Assembly: GCF_006476045.1 (NCBI RefSeq) | Contig: NZ_SRZY01000011.1 | Span: forward strand, 62,001-126,000 | Origin: Sphingobacterium lumbrici | GTDB taxonomy: Bacteria; Bacteroidota; Bacteroidia; Sphingobacteriales; Sphingobacteriaceae | Length of the DNA: 64,000 nt | Reading direction: 5' to 3' | Shown: piece by piece, positions 50,420 to 59,498 of the stretch | Layout of the letters: each line of letters begins with the position of its first letter | How positions within the stretch are numbered: position 1 is the first letter of the stretch | Program-made: the position numbers and the translations under genes | Notes under the pieces: generated by a model | Told to the model about the DNA's origin: nothing | Databases searched by the model: none | The model's input: only the letters and a program-made list of their open reading frames with translations

Positions 50420-51499
50420 TTATTTTACAAAAGGAGGTTTTTTGATTACCGCTTTTACCTTTTGATTACGGATATTGATGTAGATTTCGGCACCTTCCTT
50501 TGCGAAGGCGGTATTGACATAACCGAGGCCAATAGATTTTTTCAATGAAGGAGATTGCGTTCCCGAGGTTACACGACCGATTACGTTACCCTCAGCATCT
50601 ACGATTTCATAATCGTGGCGAGGGATGCCTCTATCAATCATTTCAAAGCCAACCAATTTCTGTGCAACGCCATTTTCTTTTTCTGCTTTAAGATTAGCTG
50701 AATTTACAAAGTCTTTCGTGAATTTCGTTACCCAGCCTAAGCCTGCAGCGAATGGTGAGGTCTTGTCATCAATGTCATTACCATATAAGCAGAATCCCAT
50801 TTCCAACCGCAAGGTATCGCGCGCACCTAGTCCTATTGGTTTGATACCATAAGCTGCGCCGGCTTCAAATATCGCTTTCCACACTTTCTCTGCATCTTCG
50901 TTCGCAACATAGATTTCGAAGCCTCCGGCGCCGGTGTATCCAGTCGCTGATACAATTACATTGTCTACTCCAGCGAATTTGCCTTTTTGGAAGGTGTAAT
51001 ATTCCATTGGCGCAAGGTCGATGTCTGTTAGCGATTGTAATGCGTCTGCTGCTTTAGGACCTTGGATTGCTAACAACGAAGTTTTGTCGGAGATATCTTT
51101 CATATCAACACCTTCGGTATTGTATTTACTGATCCAGTTCCAATCCTTTTCAATATTAGAGGCATTTACCACCAATAAATACGTCGTCTCGTCTATGCGA
51201 TACGTCAAAAAGTCGTCTACGATACCACCGTCTTCATTTGGAATATATCCGTATTGTACTTTGCCATCGTAAAGTTTAGCGGCATCATTAGAAGAAATCT
51301 TTTGGATCAGGTCCAATGCTTTTTCTCCTTTTAATATAAACTCGCCCATGTGACTTACATCGAAAACGCCGACAGCTGTCCGTACAGTCTCGTGTTCATC
51401 ATTAATACCAGAATATTGCACGGGCATATTAAAGCCAGCGAAAGGAACCATTTTAGCACCTAATGATATGTGTAGGTCTGTTAAAGCAGTATTTTTCAT
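50420..51499 (-). CDS. gcvT: Glycine cleavage system T protein (aminomethyltransferase)
   Basis: GcvT moves the methylene group from the aminomethyl-lipoyl H protein to tetrahydrofolate and releases ammonia. The 359-residue protein (E. coli 364) begins with [21 protein letters not shown] and has [16 protein letters not shown] near residues 42-57 with the conserved Asp in [21 protein letters not shown] near 166 and [20 protein letters not shown] near 204. The C-terminal beta-barrel is complete. GcvH and GcvP are not in the window, so the gene is apart from the rest of its system. Confidence 0.95.
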   Translation of the reverse strand: MKNTALTDLHISLGAKMVPFAGFNMPVQYSGINDEHETVRTAVGVFDVSHMGEFILKGEKALDLIQKISSNDAAKLYDGKVQYGYIPNEDGGIVDDFLTYRIDETTYLLVVNASNIEKDWNWISKYNTEGVDMKDISDKTSLLAIQGPKAADALQSLTDIDLAPMEYYTFQKGKFAGVDNVIVSATGYTGAGGFEIYVANEDAEKVWKAIFEAGAAYGIKPIGLGARDTLRLEMGFCLYGNDIDDKTSPFAAGLGWVTKFTKDFVNSANLKAEKENGVAQKLVGFEMIDRGIPRHDYEIVDAEGNVIGRVTSGTQSPSLKKSIGLGYVNTAFAKEGAEIYINIRNQKVKAVIKKPPFVK

Positions 51500-51695
51500 T
51501 TGTTTTATATTTATATTTTTAGGACGTGATGAAACACATCGATGTTCAAAAAATCACTCCTTGCAGGTGTTTGCTGATTTTATTGAGCATGTAAGTTTCA
51601 TTTTATTTATATTAAGTAATGTTTTTTTACAAAAATAGTTATTTAAATAACAATAAAGACGATCTTTTTATGATATTAGTAATTTGCGCAATCGA

Positions 51696-52529
51696 TTACT
51701 TTTGTACAGTGAGTTTGTAGATCGTTGTTTCAAGACTTTCATCATCCGGATCTTCACAGAGCAAAAAAAGTAATTTATGCTCATCTTCTTCCATCAACGT
51801 GATCCCTTCGAATTTATGGGAGGTAGATATCATTGTTAGATCTTGAACTTGTTTGGTTTCAAGGTCTATTTTACCAAATAGGCTTCCCCCTTTTTCTCCA
51901 TCTTCATAAGTGGATTCTGTACCTTCTATCGCTGCCAAAAAGTAAATGCTGTTACCGATAAGTATAGCATCTGTGAAGCCGGCTATTCCTTTTTCAAAAC
52001 GAGGGAGAACAACAGGAAAAAACTGCGCGGGATCTTTAAATTTTAAATCTATCCGAATAATGCCATTTTTTCCAGCAGGACCATTTCCTCTGTTGAAAAG
52101 ATAATAATGATTATGGTGGATGAAGGAGCCTTCGATATTTAGGTCCTCGTCTACAATAGATAATGATTCCTTTACGGCTTGAAACTTATCTGTCCATGTT
52201 TGATGTATTACGGGATCAGGTTTACTTAGATTTAGCTTGAAAAGATGATTTCTATTCTTTGTAGAGGCAGAACCGAATATGTAGAATGTATCCTTGTGTT
52301 TAAAAATAGATTCGATGTCCAATTTACTCGCTTTGCTCACCTGTTCATTATTGCCGTTATCATCGTAAAGTAGGTGCTTTTCGAGGCGATTTTCTGTAAT
52401 AAGATAGGTATAGAGATAATTGCTGTTGTCGGCTATCAGAAAAATACTGTTATTTTCATAATGTAAGCCCGAAGCCGCACCTACGCCTGAAATGGTCAAA
52501 AATATTTCGATTAAGAAATTGCTAAGCAT
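51696..52529 (-). CDS. DUF6929-like beta-propeller protein of unknown function
   Basis: A 277-residue protein with a repeated pattern of short hydrophobic strands (SIFLIADNSNYLYTYLI, DTFYIFGSASTKNRNHLFKL, SIYFLAAIEGTES) that suggests a beta-propeller. It resembles the DUF6929 family of Bacteroidota, as I recall it; motifs such as SASGLHYENN-like AASGLHYENNSIF fit. The first 15 residues are hydrophobic but not a clear signal peptide. It overlaps the pseudouridine synthase gene by 19 bp. Function unknown. Confidence 0.6.
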   Translation of the reverse strand: MLSNFLIEIFLTISGVGAASGLHYENNSIFLIADNSNYLYTYLITENRLEKHLLYDDNGNNEQVSKASKLDIESIFKHKDTFYIFGSASTKNRNHLFKLNLSKPDPVIHQTWTDKFQAVKESLSIVDEDLNIEGSFIHHNHYYLFNRGNGPAGKNGIIRIDLKFKDPAQFFPVVLPRFEKGIAGFTDAILIGNSIYFLAAIEGTESTYEDGEKGGSLFGKIDLETKQVQDLTMISTSHKFEGITLMEEDEHKLLFLLCEDPDDESLETTIYKLTVQK

Positions 52530-53221
52530 GATTGTATCGGATTGGACATAGTTAGTATCTCAAGCACACGATGAAATTCAGGCTGAAGAGAAGCTTCAAT
52601 ATGTATATTTTCTTGCGTATGAGGGTGGATGAAGTTAAGTGATCGCGCATGCAGCATCATGGTGTCCATTTTAAATGTTTCCTTCCAAATTTTATTCTGC
52701 TTGTTGCATCCATGTGGTCTATCGCCTATTATGGGGTGAAGAATGTGTGCAAAATGTCTTCTTAACTGGTGCATTCGTCCGGTTTCGGGACTTGCTTCCA
52801 CGAGTGAATAACGTGAAGTTGGAAATTTTCCGGAAGGAATATCAATTTCAGCCTGAGCGAGCTTTTTAAAATGTGTTATGGCTTCTTGTATCGTACCGTT
52901 CTCTTTAGCTAAAGGATAGTCTATTGTACCCTCTTCGGCACAGAAGCCTCTTAATATTGCGATGTATTTTTTTTCTATTGCTTTATTGGCGAATAAGGGC
53001 TGAACCAGTTGATCTGTCTCTTTATCCAGCGAAAATAAGAGGACACCGGCGGTCTTTCTATCGAGACGATGTGCCGGATACACTGTTTTACCAATTTGAT
53101 CCCTAAGGAGTTGTAATGCAAATAGCGATGTATCTGCAGCAATGGAGGATCTGTGTACCAATAGACCGTGAGGTTTATTGATCGCAATGAGATTTTCGTC
53201 TTCGTAAAGTATCTCTAACAT
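52511..53221 (-). CDS. RluA-family pseudouridine synthase, TruC-like
   Basis: A 236-residue pseudouridine synthase without an S4 domain. It has LIAINKPHGLLVHRS at residues 12-26 and the catalytic motif HRLDRKTAGVLLFSLD near 52-67, with the active-site Asp, and RMHQLRRHFAHILHPIIGD near 155. The short length and the segment HPIIGDRPHGCNKQNKIW resemble TruC, which modifies U65 of tRNA; rRNA as target cannot be excluded. Its ATG overlaps the stop of the upstream gene (TAATG), and its 3' end overlaps the DUF6929-like gene by 19 bp, giving a three-gene operon. Confidence 0.85.
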   Translation of the reverse strand: MLEILYEDENLIAINKPHGLLVHRSSIAADTSLFALQLLRDQIGKTVYPAHRLDRKTAGVLLFSLDKETDQLVQPLFANKAIEKKYIAILRGFCAEEGTIDYPLAKENGTIQEAITHFKKLAQAEIDIPSGKFPTSRYSLVEASPETGRMHQLRRHFAHILHPIIGDRPHGCNKQNKIWKETFKMDTMMLHARSLNFIHPHTQENIHIEASLQPEFHRVLEILTMSNPIQSCLAIS

Positions 53222-53589
53222 TACAGCTTTTTGAGAATGTCTATGATCTCTTCTGCTTTTTTATCAATTTTTGGACTAAACCATATATTTTTAAAAGCAC
53301 CACCTCCTATCGGCGTTTCTTCCTCCTGCCATTTAAGACTTACGATCGAAAGCAAATAGTAGTTTTTTATCCGTACGTTATTCTTAACAAATTCGTCGAC
53401 AATGCGGTTGCCAAATAATGTCATGCCCAGATTTAATGCGTCTTGGTGTTCGTAATTGAGCTCTTTCTCTACTAAAGTTTTTACTTTTTCTTTTACGGCT
53501 ATGTAAAACACCTCTTCCTTGGGATTCGTCAGAATCGCAGCAAGCATGATAGCGATAATAGCTAATGCAAATATTCTTGTTTTAGACAT
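53221..53589 (-). CDS. DUF4359-like protein with N-terminal membrane anchor
   Basis: A 122-residue protein with one hydrophobic helix at residues 6-21 followed by NPKEEVFYIAVKEKVKTLVEKEL. The NP(S/K)EExY context after a membrane anchor resembles DUF4359 proteins. The rest is soluble and charged with no motif. It heads the operon with the TruC-like gene (TAATG overlap). Its promoter at 53594-53607 lies only 4 nt before the ATG, so the mRNA would be nearly leaderless. Confidence 0.6.
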   Translation of the reverse strand: MSKTRIFALAIIAIMLAAILTNPKEEVFYIAVKEKVKTLVEKELNYEHQDALNLGMTLFGNRIVDEFVKNNVRIKNYYLLSIVSLKWQEEETPIGGGAFKNIWFSPKIDKKAEEIIDILKKL

Positions 53590-53593
53590 GGTA

Positions 53594-53607
53594 CAAACTT
53601 AGATAAA
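53594..53607 (-). promoter_or_regulatory. Promoter, TTTATCTAAGTTTG element, 4 nt from ATG
   Basis: An exact minus-strand 14-mer. TTCG lies about 20 bp upstream of the -7 box at the -33 position. The extended sequence GCATTTTATCTAAGTTTG and an upstream TTCGTGAAT are shared with the holB promoter. Confidence 0.75.
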
Positions 53608-53735
53608 ATGCTTAGCATTCACGAACGTCTATTAGGAAAATACTATTCGTAATTTGCTCAGATGCAATTATAATCGCGTTGAATAAAAACGAAAATTTAT
53701 TCATTCGAGCCACAAATTTTTTTCATTAACCAATT

Positions 53736-54455
53736 TTATTTCAACTCAAATACCACGTCTATATAACAGGTCAGTTTGATGGGGCGGATGTCGATATTAA
53801 GACCATTCCCACTGGATTCAAATGCCGAGTCATTAGCCGCTTTTGCATAAGACATCATGCGGGGCTGTGGAATTAAGTCATTGAAATTCATGCTGCTATT
53901 GTCGTTGATGACTAGGGCCTTTCCTACGCCTTGTTGATCCGCTTCTGCCAATATCTCAGCATTGCGACGTGCATCTTTTACTGCTTCCGTTTTTAATTCC
54001 TTTTCAATTTCTTTTTTCTGGGAGTGATCGTATCCACTAATTGATGTGCTTTCGATCCCAAAAGGATCTACTTTATCTAATATGACGTCTAAGTTATTGA
54101 GGTTAGATATTTTGAGACGATATTGGCGAGCCTGCAATAATTCGTTTCCTTTTTTCTTTGTATTGTAGTTGTAGCTATATACGTTTTGAATAGTAAAGTC
54201 CTCTTTTTTTACCCCATTTGCCATAGCAGCATCGTATAGTTGCTTTTCCAACGTTTCAATAGAAGCCTTTTTCTTGGTGTTTCCATCCATATAAAATTCT
54301 TTCAAATTAATGGATAGATAGATAATATCCGGAGTTACTTCGCGTTCGGCGAAACCTTTGGTTGCTACTTTACGACTGTTTTCTACATTTCCGGTTTGTG
54401 CTTGAGCCATTGTCATTGCGCCGATCAAAATAAGGACACTTAATAATTTTTTCAT
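53736..54455 (-). CDS. SIMPL domain (DUF541) periplasmic protein
   Basis: A 239-residue protein with a signal peptide (residues 1-19, cleavage after AQA). The SIMPL domain covers the rest, with VATKGFAEREVTPDIIYLSINLKE (quoted in part: GFAEREVTPDI near residue 33), YNYNTKKKGNELLQARQYRL near 95 and EAVKDARRNAEILAEADQQG near 150. Members are periplasmic or surface proteins with roles in oxidative stress in some bacteria; the exact function here is unknown. The gene is single and divergent from the cold-shock gene. Confidence 0.86.
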   Translation of the reverse strand: MKKLLSVLILIGAMTMAQAQTGNVENSRKVATKGFAEREVTPDIIYLSINLKEFYMDGNTKKKASIETLEKQLYDAAMANGVKKEDFTIQNVYSYNYNTKKKGNELLQARQYRLKISNLNNLDVILDKVDPFGIESTSISGYDHSQKKEIEKELKTEAVKDARRNAEILAEADQQGVGKALVINDNSSMNFNDLIPQPRMMSYAKAANDSAFESSGNGLNIDIRPIKLTCYIDVVFELK

Positions 54456-54613
54456 CTGTATGTAATCTATGTATATAAAAGTACTTCAAAAACTCTACCG
54501 TTTTTATGTATTGGATAGACACAAAACAACTATCAGCGTTTAAAGTTGTTTTCAAAAAAATTATATCTTTTCAAAAAAATTAATACCTTTAGAAAAAATA
54601 ATACCTTAATACA

Positions 54614-54805
54614 ATGCAAGAAGGAGTAGTAAAATTCTTTAATGAAACCAAAGGTTTCGGTTTCATCATTCCAAATTCTGGCGAGAGTGAGATTTTCGTT
54701 CACGTGTCAGGATTAATCGACAAAATTCGTGAGAACGACAACGTGTCTTATGATGTAGAGCAAGGCCGCAAAGGTCTTAACGCGGTAAATGTAAAAGTTA
54801 TCTAA
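54614..54805 (+). CDS. Cold-shock domain protein
   Basis: A 63-residue OB-fold RNA/DNA-binding protein. RNP1 is KGFGFII at residues 13-19 and RNP2 is EIFVHVSG at residues 26-33. It starts QEGVVKFFNETKGFGF, and the length is slightly below the usual 65-70. Members act as RNA chaperones or antiterminators. The upstream 150-bp spacer has repeated AATACCTT-like sequence near the start but no exact TAnnTTTG box. A strong hairpin terminator follows. Confidence 0.93.
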   Translation: MQEGVVKFFNETKGFGFIIPNSGESEIFVHVSGLIDKIRENDNVSYDVEQGRKGLNAVNVKVI

Positions 54806-54829
54806 TAGATTCTATATATATTTATTGTG

Positions 54830-54866
54830 AAAAGCCCGTATTCAAATTTTGAATACGGGCTTTTTT
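54830..54866 (+). terminator. Terminator after the cold-shock gene
   Basis: AAAAGCCCGTATTCA pairs with TGAATACGGGCTTTT around a short AATT-type loop, followed by further T residues. Confidence 0.92.
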
Positions 54867-54965
54867 ATGTTTGTGTCCCGTGTTTTAGACAGGTCTATTG
54901 CTGTCGAAAGGGTTATTGGGTGTATGCGGATTGGTATAGGTGATTATCAACACCAACAACGATGT

Positions 54966-55688
54966 TTAGTGAAATATTTCCTCTAGGATGTAAAGTGAAT
55001 TAACCTCTCCAAAGTTTTCCGTATGGAGACGGTAAAAATCTATTATTTTTTGCAGGAGGTAAATCCTATCCACATGTTTCATGTGAAAGTGATGAGATGC
55101 TTCATAGCTGGCTGTGAGTATATTGTGGAAGATTGTCGTATGTGGCTCCTGCAATACATGTTGATGTGGCGGGAGGGAATCAGTAAACACGCCGTCCATT
55201 AGATCAAAGAACGGTTTCTGATCTTGGTTTACGGTAGGTAAGAAACCTAGAAACTTGCTGAGTTTCATCAGAAAACTAAGATGGAAATTAGCTAAAGGGC
55301 TTTCCGTTTCGTCCAGCCATAGTATAGATTGCTGGATGAACTGAAATAGTTGTGGATCAGGTTGCTGATGCTTCAATACCTTATATAGTACCTCATTAAG
55401 AAAAATAGCCAATGAACTTTTTACGATATCTAGCGGTATTTGGTGCAATGTAGGGTATTGTTGCGCCTCTTTGATTCGCTGTAGTGTATTATTATCTTTA
55501 TGATATACCACCAGCTCTAGTAAGTGCAGTGGCTGGAGTATGTTGATGTGGATTTTAGCTTTGGGTTTTCGGGCACCGTTAATCAAATAGGATTGTAATC
55601 CCAGATCTTCTGTAAAGATTTGGGCTACTACACTGTTTTCCGAATAGTTGGTGACTTTGAGGGAAATTCCCTTGGTCTTCTGAAGCAT
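54966..55688 (-). CDS. recO: DNA repair protein RecO
   Basis: RecO anneals DNA and loads RecA on SSB-covered strands together with RecR. The 240-residue protein has the N-terminal OB-fold (KGISLKVTNYSENSVVAQIF, residues 6-25, then LQSYLINGARKPKAK) and the helical domain with LPTVNQDQKPFFDLMDGVFTD. The zinc cysteines found in some RecO proteins are absent, as is usual in Bacteroidota. The length matches the family (242 in E. coli). A small membrane protein gene lies 10 bp upstream on the same strand. Confidence 0.9.
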   Translation of the reverse strand: MLQKTKGISLKVTNYSENSVVAQIFTEDLGLQSYLINGARKPKAKIHINILQPLHLLELVVYHKDNNTLQRIKEAQQYPTLHQIPLDIVKSSLAIFLNEVLYKVLKHQQPDPQLFQFIQQSILWLDETESPLANFHLSFLMKLSKFLGFLPTVNQDQKPFFDLMDGVFTDSLPPHQHVLQEPHTTIFHNILTASYEASHHFHMKHVDRIYLLQKIIDFYRLHTENFGEVNSLYILEEIFH

Positions 55689-55698
55689 ATTTTTCTTA

Positions 55699-55914
55699 CT
55701 ACTTTTCTCTTCTTTTTTCCAAAATGGTGTTGCGGTCTATTTTGCGAAAAAAACTGTAGATGATATGGAGAAATCCCATTCCGAATAGAATCACACCAAG
55801 CGCCATAATAATTTTGTAGAGATTATTCTCGTTTTCCATAAGGATATCGCTGCTATATATAGCAGCAGCACCTGTTAGTAAGAGGAGAATTCCACGTAGT
55901 AGATATTTGTTCAT
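55699..55914 (-). CDS. Small membrane protein of unknown function
   Basis: A 71-residue protein with two hydrophobic segments (about residues 5-22 and 34-54) and a basic tail KIDRNTILEKRREK. The ATG at 55914 gives MNKYLLRGILLLLTG; a longer frame to 55977 would include part of the promoter region (CAAATATA at 55950-55957 is a TATATTTG box on the minus strand). It lies 10 bp before recO and is probably cotranscribed with it. Confidence 0.6.
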   Translation of the reverse strand: MNKYLLRGILLLLTGAAAIYSSDILMENENNLYKIIMALGVILFGMGFLHIIYSFFRKIDRNTILEKRREK

Positions 55915-55949
55915 TGTGAATTGTTGAAAACTATTTTGCCTTCTGTAGA

Positions 55950-55957
55950 CAAATATA
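55950..55957 (-). promoter_or_regulatory. -7 box TATATTTG upstream of the recO operon
   Basis: An exact TAnnTTTG on the minus strand, 35 nt before the ATG at 55914. Confidence 0.45.
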
Positions 55958-56127
55958 ATATTATAAAAGATATACATTTGCGAGAAGGGCCCATTATTGA
56001 ATTATTTTTTCAAATAATTCTCATATTACTGTTGTATATCACAAAAAAAATTTAGATATTTGCAAACTCTTTGCAGAGAGTGTAAAGGGACAATTATTGT
56101 AAATAGACAACATTAAAAATAAATATC

Positions 56128-56361
56128 ATGTCAAGAATTTGTGATTTAACAGGCAAAACGGCATTAACAGGAAATAACGTATCTCACTCGAACGTTAAGA
56201 CTAAACGTAAATTCTATCCGAATTTGCAAACTAAGCGTTTTTATATTCCTGAAGAAGATCGTTGGATAACTTTAAAAGTGTCTACATCTGCTATTAGAAC
56301 AATTAACAAGAACGGAATTACTTCGGTTATCAATAAATTTATCAAAAAAGGATACGTTTAG
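56128..56361 (+). CDS. rpmB: 50S ribosomal protein L28 (bL28)
   Basis: A 77-residue ribosomal protein of the large subunit. It has RICDLTGKTALTGNNVSHSN at residues 3-22, then VKTKRKFYPNLQTKRFYIPE, the conserved basic core. It lacks the zinc cysteines of some L28 forms apart from Cys5. It is the first gene of rpmB-rpmG-DUF4295, followed by ftsY, an arrangement typical of Bacteroidota. Confidence 0.97.
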   Translation: MSRICDLTGKTALTGNNVSHSNVKTKRKFYPNLQTKRFYIPEEDRWITLKVSTSAIRTINKNGITSVINKFIKKGYV

Positions 56362-56430
56362 TAGATAATCGCCTGTTAATTAAAAATATTCATGAACATT
56401 AGTCCTCCGGGATTTTAATAAAGTAAAACA

Positions 56431-56613
56431 ATGGCTAAAAAAGGAAATAGAGTACAAGTAATCTTAGAATGTACTGAGCACAAAGAAAGTGGTCTTCCAG
56501 GGATGTCACGTTACATCACAACAAAAAACAAAAAGAATACTACAGAACGTTTAGAGTTGAAAAAATTCAACCCTGTTTTGAGAAAAGTTACTGTTCACAA
56601 AGAAATTAAGTAA
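56431..56613 (+). CDS. rpmG: 50S ribosomal protein L33 (bL33)
   Basis: A 60-residue ribosomal protein with [20 protein letters not shown] at residues 2-21 and [20 protein letters not shown]. It belongs to the C-minus form, which lacks the zinc-binding CxxC pairs. It is slightly longer than E. coli L33 (55). It lies 69 bp after rpmB and 45 bp before the DUF4295 gene. Confidence 0.97.
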   Translation: MAKKGNRVQVILECTEHKESGLPGMSRYITTKNKKNTTERLELKKFNPVLRKVTVHKEIK

Positions 56614-56658
56614 TCACGTTATTGGTGGTCTAGTACCATTATTTAAAAATATTATACC

Positions 56659-56820
56659 ATGGCAAAGAAAGCAGTTGCATCGTTACAAAAAGGTGGCGGT
56701 AAAGAATTTACAAAAGTTATCATCACTACTAAATCTGCGAAAACGGGAGCTTATACTTTCAAAGAAAGTATGATCCACAACGACAACGTAAAAGAAGTTG
56801 TTGCTGCAGCGTCTAAATAA
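56659..56820 (+). CDS. DUF4295 protein, probable Bacteroidota-specific ribosomal protein
   Basis: A 53-residue basic protein, MAKKAVASLQKGGGKEFTKV at the start, then IITTKSAKTGAYTFKESMIH and a short acidic-basic end. It matches DUF4295, found in Bacteroidota right after rpmB and rpmG. I recall that the Flavobacterium ribosome structure showed a phylum-specific large-subunit protein, bL38, and think this gene encodes it, but I cannot confirm that identity here. The position with two ribosomal genes supports a ribosomal role. A terminator follows 42 bp downstream. Confidence 0.85.
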   Translation: MAKKAVASLQKGGGKEFTKVIITTKSAKTGAYTFKESMIHNDNVKEVVAAASK

Positions 56821-56862
56821 GCAGAAGATATTCCTTTTTTAAAGTTTTTCTTTAAAAATACG

Positions 56863-56897
56863 AAAAGCCGTTTTGGTATTGCACCAGAAGGGCTTTT
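56863..56897 (+). terminator. Terminator after the rpmB-rpmG-DUF4295 operon
   Basis: AAAAGCC pairs with GGCTTTT, extended inside by TTTTGGT with ACCAGAA across one mismatch, then T residues. The hairpin separates the ribosomal operon from ftsY. Confidence 0.75.
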
Positions 56898-56988
56898 TTA
56901 GTATGTTTGATTCCCCTAACCCCGAAGGGGAATATCGGATTTTGTGTTTCGCCATTGCGGCAAGGGGGATGACTTTACTTTTTTACGA

Positions 56989-57951
56989 ATGGGATTATTT
57001 GATTTTTTTAAGAAAAAACAGGAAACTCCTGAAGCACAAGAGGCCTTAGATCGCGGATTGGAAAAGACCAAAGAAGGCTTTTTGTCCAAAATTACAAAAG
57101 CTGTTGTCGGTAAATCGACAGTGGATGATGATGTATTGGATAATCTGGAGGAGGTATTGGTCACTTCGGATGTGGGGGTGACGACTACGTTGAAAATAGT
57201 AGATCGTATTCAACAACGTGTCGCCCGCGACAAATATATAAGTACCGATGAGCTGAACGGACTTCTTAAAGAGGAAATACAAGATCTGTTGGCAGAAAAT
57301 AACAGTGCGGATTTTGAAAACTTTGAATATGGAAATCATAAGCCCTATGTTATTATGGTGGTGGGTGTCAATGGAGTAGGCAAGACGACGACTATAGGTA
57401 AATTAGCACATCAGCTTAAATTAGCGGGAAATAAAGTAGTATTGGGAGCCGCGGATACGTTTAGAGCTGCTGCGGTAGATCAAATTCAACTTTGGGGTGA
57501 ACGGGTAGGTGTACGTGTAGTGGCGCAAGCTATGGGTTCAGATCCGGCTTCGGTGGCATTCGATACGGTACAATCTGCCGTAGCTAATGGTGATGATGTC
57601 GCTATTATTGATACAGCAGGTCGTTTGCATAATAAAGTGGGGCTAATGAATGAGCTCGGTAAAATTAAAACGGTCATGCAGAAGGTTGTGCCGGGTGCCC
57701 CACATGAGATCTTATTGGTACTGGATGCTTCTACCGGACAGAATGCGATAGAACAATGTACGCAATTTACGCAAGCTACTGATGTTAATGCTTTGGCGTT
57801 GACAAAATTAGACGGTACAGCCAAGGGTGGTGTAGTAATTGGAATTTCCGATCAATTCAAGATTCCGGTAAAGTATATTGGAGTGGGAGAGAAAATCGGC
57901 GATCTGCAATTATTTAACAAGAAAGATTTCGTGGATTCACTATTTAAATAA
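56989..57951 (+). CDS. ftsY: Signal recognition particle receptor FtsY
   Basis: FtsY is the SRP receptor GTPase that delivers nascent membrane proteins to SecYEG. The 320-residue protein has a short N-terminus (MGLFDFFKKKQETPEAQEAL), the helical N domain, and the G domain with GVNGVGKTTTIGKLA near residue 123, AADTFRAAAVDQ near 151, DTAGRLHNK near 206 and TKLDGTAKGGVV near 273. The ATG at 56989 is chosen because the family starts MGLFDFFKK; the longer frame to 56944 adds an unrelated leader. It is 91 bp past the upstream terminator. Confidence 0.95.
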   Translation: MGLFDFFKKKQETPEAQEALDRGLEKTKEGFLSKITKAVVGKSTVDDDVLDNLEEVLVTSDVGVTTTLKIVDRIQQRVARDKYISTDELNGLLKEEIQDLLAENNSADFENFEYGNHKPYVIMVVGVNGVGKTTTIGKLAHQLKLAGNKVVLGAADTFRAAAVDQIQLWGERVGVRVVAQAMGSDPASVAFDTVQSAVANGDDVAIIDTAGRLHNKVGLMNELGKIKTVMQKVVPGAPHEILLVLDASTGQNAIEQCTQFTQATDVNALALTKLDGTAKGGVVIGISDQFKIPVKYIGVGEKIGDLQLFNKKDFVDSLFK

Positions 57952-58061
57952 TTACACGAATTTATGGATTATACGGATTAAATTGATGGCGGATGCGATC
58001 TTATCGTTGAAAACGAAGTGATCGCCGCGCTTAAATCCATGTAATCATATACAAAAGAAGA

Positions 58062-59396
58062 ATGAGAACAAAATATGCAAAGGTTGCTCCACCGGTGAGT
58101 AAACCTCGTGTGAATGTCGTAACACTAGGATGTTCAAAAAATATACACGATAGCGAGGTGTTGATGGGACAATTGAAGGGCAATCAAATCGAGGTCGTTC
58201 ACGAGTCGGCGAATATTCAGGCCAACGATATCGTTGTAATCAACACATGTGGATTTATCGACAACGCAAAACAGGAATCGATAGATACCATTCTGCAGTA
58301 TTCAGAGCTTAAAGATCAAGGTAAAATAAATAAAGTAATTGTAACGGGGTGTTTGTCTGAGCGATATAAACCCGAATTGCAGTCCGAAATTCCAAATGTA
58401 GACGCATATTTCGGAACCAATGATCTTCCAGACCTGCTATCCACTATAGGAGCAGACTATCGACATGAATTATTGGGCGAACGCCTATTGACTACACCAT
58501 CTCACTTTTCGTATTTCAAAATTGCAGAAGGCTGTAATCGTCCATGCTCTTTTTGTGCTATCCCGCTTATGCGTGGAAAACATGTTTCTAAATCAATCGA
58601 TGACCTGGTGAAAGAAGCTAAGTTTTTGGCTTCAAATGGCACCAAGGAGCTCATTCTAATTGCACAGGATCTAACGTATTATGGACTGGATATTTACGGT
58701 AAGCGTAATCTTTCCGATTTAATGCGGCACCTTTCTGATGTAGATGGAATAGAATGGATTCGCCTGCAGTATGCTTATCCTTCCGGATTTCCGATGGACA
58801 TCCTGGATGCTATGAACGAAAGAAGTAATATTTGTAACTACTTAGACATGCCATTGCAGCACATTAGCGATAGTATGTTAACGTCGATGCGTCGTGGTAC
58901 AAGTAAGCAAAAGCAAATTGACCTTGTCCACAAAATACGGGATAAAGTTCCGGATATCGCTTTGCGTACAACGCTGATCTGTGGATATCCGGGAGAGACG
59001 GAACAAGATTTTCAAGAGATGTTAGAATGGGTCGAGGAAACGCGTTTCGACCGTTTGGGTTGTTTTACGTATTCGCACGAAGAAAAAACACACGCACATA
59101 CCTTAACGGATGATGTTCCGGAAGAGGTGAAACAAGAACGTGTAGAAGCTATCATGGAAGTACAGCAAGGCATTTCTTATGAGATCAACCAAGAGAAAAT
59201 AGGGAAAACGTTCAAAGTTTTGATTGACAAAGTGGATGGGGATTATTTTGTGGGCCGTACCGAATATGACTCGCCGGAAGTAGACAATGAAGTACTTATT
59301 GACGCGAAGGACAATTATGTCCGTACCGGCGATTTCGTACCGGTAAATATTCATCGGGCCGAAGACTTCGATTTGTATGGTACTGTTGTGAAGTAA
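58062..59396 (+). CDS. rimO: Ribosomal protein S12 methylthiotransferase RimO
   Basis: RimO is a radical SAM enzyme that methylthiolates Asp89 of ribosomal protein S12. The 444-residue protein has the N-terminal UPF0004 domain with cluster cysteines in TLGCSKN, NTCGFI and TGCLSERY, the radical SAM motif CNRPCSFC near residues 158-165, and a C-terminal TRAM domain (about 375-440). Motifs such as IPLMRGKHVSKS and the TLGCSKN start separate it from MiaB. It is monocistronic. Confidence 0.95.
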   Translation: MRTKYAKVAPPVSKPRVNVVTLGCSKNIHDSEVLMGQLKGNQIEVVHESANIQANDIVVINTCGFIDNAKQESIDTILQYSELKDQGKINKVIVTGCLSERYKPELQSEIPNVDAYFGTNDLPDLLSTIGADYRHELLGERLLTTPSHFSYFKIAEGCNRPCSFCAIPLMRGKHVSKSIDDLVKEAKFLASNGTKELILIAQDLTYYGLDIYGKRNLSDLMRHLSDVDGIEWIRLQYAYPSGFPMDILDAMNERSNICNYLDMPLQHISDSMLTSMRRGTSKQKQIDLVHKIRDKVPDIALRTTLICGYPGETEQDFQEMLEWVEETRFDRLGCFTYSHEEKTHAHTLTDDVPEEVKQERVEAIMEVQQGISYEINQEKIGKTFKVLIDKVDGDYFVGRTEYDSPEVDNEVLIDAKDNYVRTGDFVPVNIHRAEDFDLYGTVVK

Positions 59397-59455
59397 CAAA
59401 CTTAAAATGTGTCGTTAAATACAATAAAACAGTTGTAAAAAGACAGGAAGTTCGC

Positions 59456-59463
59456 TAAGTTTG
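59456..59463 (+). promoter_or_regulatory. Promoter of the 59499 lipoprotein gene
   Basis: TAAGTTTG preceded by TTG at 59433-59435, 20 bp upstream. The ATG at 59499 lies 35 nt downstream. Confidence 0.65.
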
Positions 59464-59498
59464 TTATAGATTATTTTAACTATTTCACTACGGTCAAT

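Noticed and set aside
55075..55090. Third parS-like sequence TGTTTCATGTGAAAGT inside recO
   Set aside because: It matches only 13 of 16 bases, has a mismatch in the central CG, and lies within coding sequence; chance similarity is likely.
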